NCBI GenBank assembly: GCA_019090895.1
Contig: JAHRVB010000231.1
Span: 1 to 33,592 of the forward strand
Length of the DNA: 33,592 bases
Origin: Kangiellaceae bacterium
Lineage (GTDB): Bacteria; Pseudomonadota; Gammaproteobacteria; Enterobacterales; Kangiellaceae
Direction: 5' to 3'
A program made the position numbers and the translations under genes. Under the pieces are notes generated by a model that was not told the DNA's origin, did not search any database, and worked only from the letters and a program-made list of their open reading frames with translations. Within the stretch, counting starts at the first letter, position 1, and each line of letters starts with the position of its first letter. Shown here one piece after another: positions 16,248-24,049 of this stretch.

Positions 16248-16427
16248 ATGACAACCTCAAATCTTTCGCAACTTGAAAGCAGTGTATCAAAGCTCTTAGA
16301 GTCTTGCGACGCACTAAAGAATGAGAATCGACAACTTAAGCTCGATCGCCAAAACCTGCTCGAAAAGAATAAATTAGCTAGTTCTAAGATTGAAGCAATG
16401 ATCGAAAAATTGAAGGAAATTAGTTAA
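16248..16427 (+). CDS. small coiled-coil protein upstream of zapA (TIGR02449-type)
   Basis: This 59-residue gene begins at ATG 16248 and ends in TAATG, so its stop overlaps the zapA start by one base. The protein is almost entirely helical with a leucine heptad pattern (LSQLESSVSKLLE, then ENRQLKLDRQNLLEKN) and contains no membrane segment. That is what is expected of the short coiled-coil protein commonly found just before zapA in gammaproteobacteria. It resembles ZapB in form, and a role at the division ring is plausible because it is translationally coupled to zapA. Function is inferred from position and shape. No good Shine-Dalgarno precedes it. Confidence 0.8.
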   Translation: MTTSNLSQLESSVSKLLESCDALKNENRQLKLDRQNLLEKNKLASSKIEAMIEKLKEIS

Positions 16428-16741
16428 TGGCTGAAAGCAAACCGGTCAGCATCCACATTATGGGCAACGAATATCATGTCGCCAGCCCTGAAGATGAAGT
16501 GGAAAAGCTTGAGCAAGCTGCTAGATCACTCGACAAACGAATGCGAGAAATCAAGGATAGTGGTCGTATCATGGGACTCGAAAGAGTCGCGGTAATGGCT
16601 GCTTTGAACCTCTCTTACGAGTTAATGCATGGTGAACGAACTTCTCTTGAAGAAACAGAAGAAGTAAACCAACGTATCAAAAGCCTACAACAAAAAGTCG
16701 ACTTAGCCCTTGCCAGCAGTGCACAATCTGAGCTCATCTAA
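16427..16741 (+). CDS. zapA: cell division protein ZapA
   Basis: This 104-residue ZapA binds FtsZ and cross-links its filaments at mid-cell. The N-terminal globular head VSIHIMGNEYHVASPEDE is followed by the LEQAARSLDKRMREIK helix, GLERVAVMAALNLSYEL, and a C-terminal coiled coil (LEETEEVNQRIKSLQQKVDLAL) used for tetramer formation. Length is typical. It is translationally coupled to the upstream coiled-coil gene and followed by 6S RNA and ygfA, as in E. coli. Confidence 0.95.
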   Translation: MAESKPVSIHIMGNEYHVASPEDEVEKLEQAARSLDKRMREIKDSGRIMGLERVAVMAALNLSYELMHGERTSLEETEEVNQRIKSLQQKVDLALASSAQSELI

Positions 16742-16870
16742 AGTAATTTAAGTTCTTTCGCGTACACCACCCATTGGTTTTGCGCGTCAATTAGGTCTTT
16801 CGTAATGTTAAAACTCCCGCTTGAATCAACAAATAAAATACCATTTTAACTTTCTGCCCCACAAAGCCTG

Positions 16871-16897
16871 TTGCCAAAGATAACATCAGTATATAAT
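16871..16897 (+). promoter_or_regulatory. promoter of 6S RNA
   Basis: TTGCCA (16871-16876) and a consensus TATAAT (16892-16897) are spaced 15 bases apart, which is short, but the -10 is perfect. It places the start near 16903-16905, exactly where the closing stem of the RNA begins. Confidence 0.55.
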
Positions 16898-16902
16898 CAG
16901 TT

Positions 16903-17099
16903 TTCTGCCTGCCTTGTTCGCCAAGCTGTTGTAGTCCTTGAGCCGATAATCTCATCCCAGGGTGTTCTTGTTGATTTTTGGTGAGCAAGTCCGAACAAGT
17001 CCTTGTGGCCTGGATCGGAAAGCCTAAATTAAATCGCGGAACTCCCACCTGAACCCTCGGGTTCATGGGCGAGACCAGCAAACGGCAAGGTGGGTGGAG
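16903..17099 (+). ncRNA. ssrS: 6S RNA
   Basis: This regulatory RNA of about 197 bases mimics an open promoter and sequesters sigma70 RNA polymerase in stationary phase. The ends pair: 16905-16916 (CTGCCTGCCTTG) with 17086-17097 (CAAGGTGGGTGG), with some G-U pairs. Internal segments match the known E. coli RNA: AGTCC followed by TGAGCCGATA in the 5' half, TTGGTGAGCA and CGGAAAGCCTAAA in the middle, and the GAACCCTCGGGTTC hairpin in the 3' half. Position between zapA and ygfA is the same as in E. coli. Ends are estimated to within a few bases. Confidence 0.92.
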
Positions 17100-17146
17100 C
17101 TAATTTTGTTGGATAATCAAAAAACTCATCCATTGTATCCGACCTA

Positions 17147-17758
17147 ATGACTGATCCCATGGCAAACATTCAACAGCAAAAGTCGGCGCTACGGCAATCT
17201 ATTCGTCAACATAGAAATGCGATTTCACAGTCTGCCTTTATCAACGCCGAGCAAGCTGTGGTAGAACAGCTTAATCAATTTCGCTTATTTGAAAAACACC
17301 TAAAATTCGGCTGCTTCTTATCATTTGATGGTGAAATCTCAACAAAGAAGGTCATTCAAGAAATTCAAGATAACCAACTTAACTGCTATCTGCCTAAGCT
17401 AAAGCCATTCAAACCCAACCGTCTTTGGTTTATGCCATTTCAACAGGACTCTACAATGATCAGCAATCGTTTTGGAATACCCGAAGTCGATTTAGCTGTA
17501 AACCACGCACTTCCCGTTTCAAAACTCGATGTGGTATTGATGCCTTTAGTAGGGTTTGATTTAGCAGGTAATCGACTTGGTATGGGTGGCGGTTTTTACG
17601 ACACTACTTTTGCGCATTTAAGAAACAACAAAAACCGGCCGTTGTTTATTGGATTAGCGTATGAACTTCAAAAATTCGCAACACTCCCTAGTGATTCTTG
17701 GGATCTGCCATTAGATGGGGTTTGTACCGAAAAAGCATTCTATTCGTTTGCTAACTAG
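17147..17758 (+). CDS. ygfA: 5-formyltetrahydrofolate cyclo-ligase
   Basis: This 203-residue enzyme uses ATP to convert 5-formyl-THF to 5,10-methenyl-THF, returning the stored folate to one-carbon metabolism. Marks are the N-terminal KSALRQSIRQHRNAIS helix, FGCFLSFDGEI, GIPEV, and the C-terminal signature LMPLVGFDLAGNRLGMGGGFYD that carries the nucleotide site. The start may be ATG 17147 or ATG 17159; neither has a clear Shine-Dalgarno. In E. coli it is co-transcribed with 6S RNA, and here it begins 47 bases after the RNA with no clear terminator between, so the same read-through is likely. It is followed by a strong terminator. Confidence 0.94.
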   Translation: MTDPMANIQQQKSALRQSIRQHRNAISQSAFINAEQAVVEQLNQFRLFEKHLKFGCFLSFDGEISTKKVIQEIQDNQLNCYLPKLKPFKPNRLWFMPFQQDSTMISNRFGIPEVDLAVNHALPVSKLDVVLMPLVGFDLAGNRLGMGGGFYDTTFAHLRNNKNRPLFIGLAYELQKFATLPSDSWDLPLDGVCTEKAFYSFAN

Positions 17759-17790
17759 ATGACTGAAGACGCTCTGAACAAACAGAAACA

Positions 17791-17820
17791 AAAAAGCCTT
17801 CAGTAAATGAAGGCTTTTCT
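17791..17820. terminator. intrinsic terminator (bidirectional) after ygfA
   Basis: AAAAGCCTTCA (17792-17802) and TGAAGGCTTTT (17808-17818) form an 11-bp stem around GTAAA, with A-run before and T-run after. It can stop both ygfA on the plus strand and the small peptide gene on the minus strand. Confidence 0.9.
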
Positions 17821-17853
17821 TAAAATTAGACTTTTCAATCTAAAGTACTTCTG

Positions 17854-17872
17854 TTCCACCATTACAGTGGAA
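17854..17872 (-). terminator. hairpin just downstream of the small peptide gene
   Basis: TTCCAC (17854-17859) and GTGGAA (17867-17872) pair across CATTACA, 10 bases past the stop of the 42-residue gene on the minus strand. It lacks a following T-run, so it may protect the 3' end, with true termination at 17791-17820. Confidence 0.45.
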
Positions 17873-17881
17873 TCTTGCTGG

Positions 17882-18010
17882 TTATTTGGCTCTTGTAATC
17901 TTCATTTCTGTTTGTGCATCAGCAGCTGTTGCGCCACCAAAGCTAGATAAAATCATACCGAGTCCCAATAACGCTGCCAGTACTACTAATATATCTGGTT
18001 TACGTTTCAT
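17882..18010 (-). CDS. small 42-residue membrane-anchored or exported peptide
   Basis: This gene encodes 42 residues, read by hand. The sequence starts MKRKPDILVVLAALLGLG, giving a basic N terminus, then a hydrophobic stretch of about 18 residues (6-23), then SSFGGATAADAQTEMKITRAK. The ATAADA segment could be a signal-peptidase site, leaving a short charged peptide; otherwise it would be a single-pass anchor. A strong GGAG lies upstream of ATG 18010 with suitable spacing. A near-consensus -10 about 135 bases upstream and hairpins at both ends of the transcript support expression. It is divergent from rpiA and convergent with ygfA. I recognise no family; no function is assigned. Confidence 0.75.
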   Translation of the reverse strand: MKRKPDILVVLAALLGLGMILSSFGGATAADAQTEMKITRAK

Positions 18011-18062
18011 TTTGGTTCTCCAATGTCGCTCCTATTTAAGGTAGCTCTTTTTATTATTAGCT

Positions 18063-18106
18063 GGAGTCCGTAGCCTTAGAAATGGCTTCCCTGCGCCACT
18101 CACTCC
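18063..18106 (-). promoter_or_regulatory. structured 5' leader of the small peptide mRNA
   Basis: The minus-strand leader (about 18138 to 18011, near 128 bases) holds GGAGT (18102-18106) pairing with ACTCC (18063-18067), enclosing an AGCC/GGCT hairpin (18084-18087 with 18072-18075) and a GC-rich asymmetric bulge (GAGTGGCGCAGGG). It is preceded by a T-run of eight at 18112-18119. The GC content stands out from the AT-rich surroundings. I cannot match it to a known riboswitch; it may be a cis-regulatory RNA. Confidence 0.4.
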
Positions 18107-18144
18107 GACTGAAAAAAAAGCGAGGGGTCAACAACCTTACTACC

Positions 18145-18172
18145 ATTATAGCCTGTGATCAATACTAGCAAG
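18145..18172 (-). promoter_or_regulatory. promoter of the small peptide gene with overlapping inverted repeat
   Basis: On the minus strand a perfect TATAAT lies at 18145-18150 and CTTGCT at 18167-18172, spaced 16 bases. TAGCCTGT (18149-18156) and ACAGGCTA (18179-18186) form an 8-bp inverted repeat with a 22-base centre that overlaps the -10 and brackets the -35. That geometry suits a repressor site. Confidence 0.5.
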
Positions 18173-18318
18173 TGAATTACAGGCTAAATAATACCCAGTT
18201 CACATAAAGCTCAATATTTAATCTTCTCTATCTAGGAATGTGACGTGGCTTACAAAGTGATTTAACCGGTAATTCATGGTTTAATAGAGCTCTACTTCAT
18301 CTATTCAAATTTCCCATC

Positions 18319-18975
18319 ATGGATAAACAACAACAGCAAAAAATCGACGCTGCAAAAGTGGCACTAAAATACATTGTAGACGACGAAATCATTGGCATTG
18401 GTACAGGTTCAACGGTGAATTGTTTTATCGACCTATTGGCTGATCATAAGCACCGAATCAAAGCCGCAGTATCAAGCTCGGTAGCGTCTACTGAAAAATT
18501 GGAAGCGCTTGGTATCGACGTTATCGACCTAAATGATGCTGCCGACATCCCGGTTTACATAGACGGTGCTGATGAGTCAAATCATCAACTGGAACTGATT
18601 AAAGGTGGCGGTGCAGCATTAAGTCGCGAAAAAATCATTGCTGCAGTAGCCGATAAATTTGTTTGCATTGCCGATGAATCAAAATACGTCGAGACTTTAG
18701 GAGAGTTTCCGCTACCTGTGGAAGTGTTGCCAATGGCCAGAAGTCATGTAGCCCGGGAATTGGTGAAATTAGGCGGTGATCCGGTATACCGGCACGGTGT
18801 ATTGACCGATAATGGCAATGTTATTCTGGATGTACACAATATGGAGATTACTCAAGCTAAGTTACTCGAATCAAAAATCAACCAAATCATCGGTGTTGTC
18901 ACCAATGGTTTATTTGCTTCTCGCAAAGCCGATCATTTAATATTGGCGACTGATGTTGGAATCAAAGAATTTTAG
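18319..18975 (+). CDS. rpiA: ribose-5-phosphate isomerase A
   Basis: This 218-residue cytoplasmic enzyme interconverts ribose 5-phosphate and ribulose 5-phosphate in the pentose phosphate pathway. Marks are the phosphate loop GIGTGSTVN near residues 26-34, [15 protein letters not shown], the catalytic Asp pair and Lys in IDGADE and [13 protein letters not shown] near 81-103, and a C-terminal [11 protein letters not shown]. Length is the same as E. coli RpiA. It is transcribed alone; the 300-base region upstream is shared with the divergent small peptide gene. Confidence 0.96.
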   Translation: MDKQQQQKIDAAKVALKYIVDDEIIGIGTGSTVNCFIDLLADHKHRIKAAVSSSVASTEKLEALGIDVIDLNDAADIPVYIDGADESNHQLELIKGGGAALSREKIIAAVADKFVCIADESKYVETLGEFPLPVEVLPMARSHVARELVKLGGDPVYRHGVLTDNGNVILDVHNMEITQAKLLESKINQIIGVVTNGLFASRKADHLILATDVGIKEF

Positions 18976-19072
18976 CAAAATTATTTATAGCTGAAGCATC
19001 TGCCTTCCCCAAAAGACGACAAAAACAGGACTTTAGGGTAGTAAAACTCTAAACGGCTCCCCCAAATCAAAA

Positions 19073-19111
19073 GACAAAAAAATACTTGTCAGTTAGGAAC
19101 TGACAAGTATT
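19073..19111 (-). terminator. intrinsic terminator of the cytochrome c peroxidase gene
   Basis: AATACTTGTCAGTT (19081-19094) and AACTGACAAGTATT (19098-19111) form a perfect 14-bp stem with a three-base AGG centre. Read on the minus strand the stem is followed by a run of T, so it ends the gene that stops at 19152. It may also block read-through from rpiA. Confidence 0.88.
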
Positions 19112-19151
19112 ACAGTGATAACCCCACTTAGCTCTCTAATTCTTTAATTGC

Positions 19152-20705
19152 TTAGAGGTAGTTTCCATTATCATCAACGGCATTTAAACGCATGGTATCC
19201 GGATTGGTATCACTAGCATCTGGTATCCATTTTGCCATGCAAGCCCGATCTTCAACGCAAGGATCCGTCAAGGTATGCAAGAATTCGAGTAACTGCGCGA
19301 CTTGAGTGTCTGAAAGGGTGATATTTTCAATACTCGGGATGCCAGCAAAACGATTAGTTTCTAATACATCAATTGATTTTTGAGTATTTTCAACCATATC
19401 AACTGCTTGGATATTTGGCGCAATTTGACCGAAGTCATAGTTATCCAAAGCATCTTGCGGATTTAAATGCTGCCTCACGGCTGCTTCAAGAGTAGTGTAA
19501 CTTCCAGTATGCCCCCAAGGTCCAGTCGCAGTAGTATTCAGCAATGCAGGAGTTCTAAAAGCATACATGTCAACATCTTCACCCGTTTCTCTAAATCGAC
19601 CGAAATCATCGTTGCCATTGGGTCCATCGCCTTTACCTCTGCCGATTTGCGCCATGCCAATAACGTGGAAGTTTTCATCAGTGAAGAAATCACCCGAATG
19701 ACAAGAGGCGCAATTTGCACCACCATCTTCTACGGAATCGAAGAAAAGTTGAGCTCCAATTTGTGCAGCTTTATTGATAGCGTCGTCGTCACCTTCTACA
19801 AAAGCCTTCCAAGGCGTATTGACGAGCACCTGTGAACGCTCATATTCTGCGAGTGCTTCAGCGATGTTATCGTAAGTAATGAGCTCTTCAGCCTCTCCAT
19901 CCAGGTCTTCAAAACCTTCACGGAATTCATCAAGCCATTCGTTAACAGCTAATGCGCCTCCTAATGGGCTGCCATAACCGCCAATTCTCTGAGCAAGATT
20001 CTCTCTAATTTCAGCATTGGTCAACCCGTCGAAATTATCAAAATCTCTCATTTCTTCAGGTGAGGTTACTGGAAAACGTGCTTGTGCCGCTGCTAAATCA
20101 AAACCGGCGTTAGGATCTGCTACTCCTAAAGCACTTTCGGGTGTTCTGATCCCTTGGCCGTCACTACCAGATGCGCCTGCTGTGCCACCAATACTTTCAA
20201 CACGTCCATCATGAAATATTGATCGATCATACATAGCTAAATTGAATGTTGTTGGCGCATTTCGAGGCACAGTCGGTCCACCGTCAAAATGCTCTCCAGA
20301 GGGACTATGCAATCGACCAGGACCTAATAAATCATCAAATACACCATCAACACCTATTGAAAGCGACAAATCATCTCCGCCACCTAGGCTAGGATGATGA
20401 CAGGTAACACACGCTGAGTTCATATCACCACCAAGCGCTTTAGTAAAAAACAACTTCATCCCCAATTGCGCTTTAGGGTCTTCGATACTCGGTAGATCTC
20501 GACCTATAGAAGGGTCCCCTGCTAAACCCAACCCTGCAATTGCTTCACGAGCTTTAGTGGCTTCAGATACCACCGGTGGTGGTTCGACCACTTCATCTTC
20601 ATCAGAACCGTCATTGCTACTACAACCGGCAAAGATAGCGGTAATTGCTACAGCTATAGCCGTCTTTTGCGCTAAGTAAAAAAAACTTAATTTATTATCG
20701 TTCAT
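19152..20705 (-). CDS. di-haem cytochrome c peroxidase/MauG family lipoprotein
   Basis: This 517-residue exported protein of the bacterial di-haem peroxidase family reduces hydrogen peroxide with electrons from the respiratory chain; MauG relatives oxidise other substrates. The N terminus is a lipoprotein signal with the lipobox IFAGC near residues 25-29, so it is probably membrane-anchored in the envelope. Two c-type haem sites are CVTCH near 100 and CASCH near 333. FRTPALLNTTATGPWGHTG near 390 fits the C-terminal haem domain. It is longer than a classical CcpA (about 330) through extra segments in the first half. ATG 20705 is chosen because GGAGG lies 6 bases upstream. It lies just downstream of RegB/RegA, hinting at redox control. 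Peroxidase activity itself is inferred. Confidence 0.88.
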   Translation of the reverse strand: MNDNKLSFFYLAQKTAIAVAITAIFAGCSSNDGSDEDEVVEPPPVVSEATKAREAIAGLGLAGDPSIGRDLPSIEDPKAQLGMKLFFTKALGGDMNSACVTCHHPSLGGGDDLSLSIGVDGVFDDLLGPGRLHSPSGEHFDGGPTVPRNAPTTFNLAMYDRSIFHDGRVESIGGTAGASGSDGQGIRTPESALGVADPNAGFDLAAAQARFPVTSPEEMRDFDNFDGLTNAEIRENLAQRIGGYGSPLGGALAVNEWLDEFREGFEDLDGEAEELITYDNIAEALAEYERSQVLVNTPWKAFVEGDDDAINKAAQIGAQLFFDSVEDGGANCASCHSGDFFTDENFHVIGMAQIGRGKGDGPNGNDDFGRFRETGEDVDMYAFRTPALLNTTATGPWGHTGSYTTLEAAVRQHLNPQDALDNYDFGQIAPNIQAVDMVENTQKSIDVLETNRFAGIPSIENITLSDTQVAQLLEFLHTLTDPCVEDRACMAKWIPDASDTNPDTMRLNAVDDNGNYL

Positions 20706-20896
20706 ATACACCCTCCAGATTTACAATTAACTTCAATGTTTTATTTAGAACACTGCTCCAATTTTGATCGACACTAGTTTCATAATACTTTCGTCGATAA
20801 TTGCTCCCTAACTGCCAGCGACCTTTCAATGAGCCTCGAGGCAATTAGGACCCCACTATAGTTGTAGCAGAAAAGTGTGATCGGAGTCTAGAAAAA

Positions 20897-21430
20897 TTAA
20901 TTTTTTACTGGTCTTTTAGCCAGTTTTCTTTGTAATGTTCGGCGATGCATGCCCAATGCTCTAGCCGATGCAGAAATATTCCCCTCATTATCATTCAGCA
21001 CTTTTTGAATATGTTCCCACTCTAACCGGTCAACAGACATTGGTTTGTCACTAATAGGCGTATCTTCTCCCGATTTAGCCTGATTAATATGAGTCAATAT
21101 TTCTCTGGCAGTCACCGGCTTTGCCAAGTAGTCGTCAGCACCCAATTTAATCGCTTCCACTGCGGTGGAAATACTGGCGTAGCCAGTCAGAAGAATGACA
21201 TAACAGTTAACATTAGCTTGCCGAATACTTTCTAGCCATCTAAGCCCCGAATCACTTTCCAGTTTTAAATCGAGCAACACCAAGAGCTCATTGGAAGCGG
21301 AAATCGCTAACAGCGCCGGTTCCGGCGAACAATAATGTTCCACCTTAAAGTCTAATCGTGAAAAACTTCGAGCGAGAACCTGCCGATAGGTTTCATCGTC
21401 GTCGATAATAATCACATCTTTGAAGCCCAT
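20897..21430 (-). CDS. regA: RegA/PrrA/ActR-family redox response regulator
   Basis: This 177-residue protein has a receiver domain (IIIDDDETY near 7-15, phospho-acceptor Asp in LLDLKLES near 53, LLTGYAS near 80 and the Lys of YLAKPV near 102) followed by a short C-terminal Fis-type helix-turn-helix, GNISASARALGMHRRTLQRKL. That compact architecture is typical of RegA/PrrA. The start is ATG 21430, behind GGAGG at 9 bases spacing. It begins one base after the RegB stop, so the pair is translationally coupled. In other proteobacteria RegA controls respiration and redox-carrier genes; the peroxidase gene directly downstream is a natural target. Confidence 0.88.
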   Translation of the reverse strand: MGFKDVIIIDDDETYRQVLARSFSRLDFKVEHYCSPEPALLAISASNELLVLLDLKLESDSGLRWLESIRQANVNCYVILLTGYASISTAVEAIKLGADDYLAKPVTAREILTHINQAKSGEDTPISDKPMSVDRLEWEHIQKVLNDNEGNISASARALGMHRRTLQRKLAKRPVKN

Positions 21431-21431
21431 G

Positions 21432-22733
21432 TTATTGAGCCTCCGGTAGAATAATTCGTGTAATTGTCCCACCCCACTGGCTTTTCCCTAATTCGATTCT
21501 GCCACCCGCTCTCTCTATACTTACATTAGATAAAAAAGTCCCCCAACCTAGACCTTTACTCTTTTGACTCTGTTGAATTTTTAAGCCTAAAGATGAGCGT
21601 TGCTCTGCTTGAATACCTGCACCATAATCCAATATTTCTATTACAACCGAATGACTATTATAATCAACGGTTAACTCAATCTTATCGCTTTGGTTTTCTA
21701 GGCTTGCATCTGCTGCATTGTCTAGAAGGTTAGTGATCGCTTGCTCAACACTAATAGGAATTGCCACGGATTTATTATCTAAGTTTGAACGCCAAGATTG
21801 TTTCAACTGAATGTTTGGACGACACACTAACCAATTATCTATTACTGAGATCAGAGACTGCTCAAATTGGCCTTGTATAGGAACAAGTGATTCGGATTCG
21901 TCTACAGCAATTTGTTGTTTTGCATGCTGACTCTTATCTTGCAAACCACCAATTATCTTCTTGCACACAGCTATTTGAGTCATCAGTAGTTTCATATCTT
22001 GACTAAGCGCTGGGGAAACTTTTTGATGTTGTAAATCCTCGACAACAATTGCCATAGTCGAAAGTGGTGTACCCAGCTCATGTGCAGCACTTGCAGCCAT
22101 AATACCTAGCCCGAGTACTTGTTCATCTTGAAGTTGTTTTTCCCTTAAACGTTGTAATTGCTTTTCTTGCCGTAACATTGCAAAGCGGGTTAGCAATCCA
22201 AAAAAGGCGATTAATACTACGGTAAGTATAAAATTTACCCACATACCAGCTAAGTGTAAATGGAAGGATGCAAGGGGGCTTTGCTCTCCGAGCTCATTAG
22301 GACGTTGGTACAAATTTAGCAGCGAATAGAGGACTAGTTCAAGAATGGAAATCAACAGCAAATAACGCGGCATCAGCATAAACGAAGCCAATGCGACAAA
22401 AAGAAGCAGCAGATAAATAAACGGATTATTGGCTCCACCGGTAAAATAGACTAGGCATGCTAGGAAGATGGAATCGAGTGCAATGAAAGTAAATAACTGC
22501 CAATGAGAGGTTTGCTGCTTTTGACCAACCAGCCAAATCCCAACCACTTGCAGAACCAATTGGATGCAAAACACCCCAGCAATCCAATCAATAGGTAACG
22601 TAATTTGCAGATAGACGATTGCAAATAGAATCAAACAAGACTGTCCCACCAGCGCCACTAACCGCACTCGATTCAAAATTCGGATATTCTCTAGATCTGA
22701 TAAATCGGGCATTTGCTGTGCGCTGGTCAGCAT
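21432..22733 (-). CDS. regB: RegB/PrrB-family redox-sensing histidine kinase
   Basis: This 433-residue kinase has about six membrane helices in the first 190 residues, then a DHp and an HATPase domain. The H-box ASAAHELGTPLST carries the phospho-acceptor His near 218. GGANNPF near 100-106 matches the quinone-binding GGxxNPF heptad of RegB. A Cys in QIAVCKKIIGG near 256 sits where the redox-active cysteine of RegB is found after the H-box. N-box NLLDNAADAS and G-box DYGAGIQ are present. ATG 22733 has AAGG upstream. It should report ubiquinone redox state to RegA; this follows from the conserved motifs rather than from experiment. Confidence 0.9.
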   Translation of the reverse strand: MLTSAQQMPDLSDLENIRILNRVRLVALVGQSCLILFAIVYLQITLPIDWIAGVFCIQLVLQVVGIWLVGQKQQTSHWQLFTFIALDSIFLACLVYFTGGANNPFIYLLLLFVALASFMLMPRYLLLISILELVLYSLLNLYQRPNELGEQSPLASFHLHLAGMWVNFILTVVLIAFFGLLTRFAMLRQEKQLQRLREKQLQDEQVLGLGIMAASAAHELGTPLSTMAIVVEDLQHQKVSPALSQDMKLLMTQIAVCKKIIGGLQDKSQHAKQQIAVDESESLVPIQGQFEQSLISVIDNWLVCRPNIQLKQSWRSNLDNKSVAIPISVEQAITNLLDNAADASLENQSDKIELTVDYNSHSVVIEILDYGAGIQAEQRSSLGLKIQQSQKSKGLGWGTFLSNVSIERAGGRIELGKSQWGGTITRIILPEAQ

Positions 22734-22972
22734 GTCATTGGCCTTTATAGTTTTTCAAACTGTCAGTTGTTCGGTTTAGTCTACAATAATTGCTCTTATT
22801 GCCAGAATCTAAATAACCTGAACAAGGGATAGGAACTGAATTTTATCAAGTTTATTACTATCTAGCACTGCGGCAATTAGTCGCAGGTCTAAGCTGAGGA
22901 AAGGATTACTTGAGGGGCTATCATAGGTGGCTTTTCAATCGATAAAGAATTCGACTGATAATGAGGGGTTCG

Positions 22973-23980
22973 CTAATTATCTTCAACAAATACAATAGAC
23001 TCTCTTGAAACAAACTCGGGTTTAAATAAGTTTTGCGTCTCTGGCTTTTTCTCTTTGTATACATTCTTAAGTATCCAATGTGCTGTTGCTCGCGCCATAC
23101 GTGCCATTGGATAGTTAACCGTTGAAAGCTTCGGATACAAATGTCGAGCAAATATAATATTGTCAAACCCTACAATCGATAATGACCGAGGCATAGCAAT
23201 ATGATTTTCACGGGCAACGGTCATTGCACCAGATGCCATTTCATCATTGGCGCAGGCAAGTGCAGTAAAAGGTTGATTTTGAGTAAGCATAAACTCTAAC
23301 CCTTTTCCACCACCAGTCTCCAAATAGTCACCTTCGAAAAACAATTGCTCTTTGAAATCAACAGAATATTCAGCAAGTGCTTTCTTATGACCCAACAGAC
23401 GATCTTTTGCATCCGTTTTCCATAAAGGGCCCGAAATGTAAGCGATTTCTCGATGACCTTGATCCAACATTGCTTTTGCAGCCAAATAGCCGCCGTGCTC
23501 ATTGTCTAAACTGATACAGCGATCGGCGATTTCTGGAATATGCCGATTAATCAATACAACGGGAATTGAGCCACCGGCCAGTTTAATTAAATACTCATCT
23601 GAAACTGCTTCAACATGCAAAATCAATGCGTCACAGCGTCTACCGATTAAAAACTCAATCCCATCAATTTCTTGCTCAACTTTGCTATGGCCTGCCGCGA
23701 TAATTACATGTTTCTCTGAAGCCCTTAATTCCGCTTCAATGCCACTCATTAATTCGCTATAGAATAGACCCCTAAGCTCTGAAACTAGTATTCCGACACT
23801 ATCTGAACGGTTAGAAGCGAGTGAGCGCGCAATAGCATTAGGCCTATAACCCAGCTCTTTCATTGCGGCTAAAACTTTGTCTCTCGTTTTCTCGCTGACA
23901 CGAGTATTCTTATTCATCACCCGCGAAACCGTCGCAAGTGATACGCCTGCTAACTCTGAGACCTGATAAATTGTTGCCAT
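22973..23980 (-). CDS. LacI-family transcriptional regulator of beta-glucoside use
   Basis: This 335-residue regulator has an N-terminal helix-turn-helix and hinge (IYQVSELAGVSLATVSRVMN, then GYRPNAIARSLAS) and a periplasmic-binding-protein-like sugar-sensing domain from about residue 60. It should act as a dimer released from DNA by a sugar. ATG 23980 follows AGGA. It precedes nothing on its strand and is downstream of the GPH symporter gene. A 14-bp site fitting the LacI/cre consensus lies between the GH1 and FHS genes at 27214-27227, so it probably controls both arms of the locus. The inducer is likely a beta-glucoside or glucose, from context. Confidence 0.92.
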   Translation of the reverse strand: MATIYQVSELAGVSLATVSRVMNKNTRVSEKTRDKVLAAMKELGYRPNAIARSLASNRSDSVGILVSELRGLFYSELMSGIEAELRASEKHVIIAAGHSKVEQEIDGIEFLIGRRCDALILHVEAVSDEYLIKLAGGSIPVVLINRHIPEIADRCISLDNEHGGYLAAKAMLDQGHREIAYISGPLWKTDAKDRLLGHKKALAEYSVDFKEQLFFEGDYLETGGGKGLEFMLTQNQPFTALACANDEMASGAMTVARENHIAMPRSLSIVGFDNIIFARHLYPKLSTVNYPMARMARATAHWILKNVYKEKKPETQNLFKPEFVSRESIVFVEDN

Positions 23981-24049
23981 AAGATTCCTAAATAGGGGTA
24001 CAACAAGGAATATTTGATATTCCGGTCACTCTAACACAAATTGTTTTTT

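Noticed and set aside
16791..17081. 96-codon minus-strand open frame
   Set aside because: It is antisense to 6S RNA; base pairing and position explain the sequence, and the predicted protein resembles nothing.
18055..18120. c-di-GMP-I (GEMM) riboswitch
   Set aside because: The GCGCAGGGAAGCC segment recalls CGCACAGGGCAAACC, but the second conserved block ACGCAAAGCC and the tetraloop-receptor pattern are missing.
19467..19835. 122-codon plus-strand open frame inside the peroxidase gene
   Set aside because: Fully antisense to a well-supported di-haem protein, with no recognisable motif.
20833..20842. GCCTCGAGGC palindrome as a terminator of regA
   Set aside because: No loop and no T-run on the minus strand; a 10-base self-complementary site is too weak to call.
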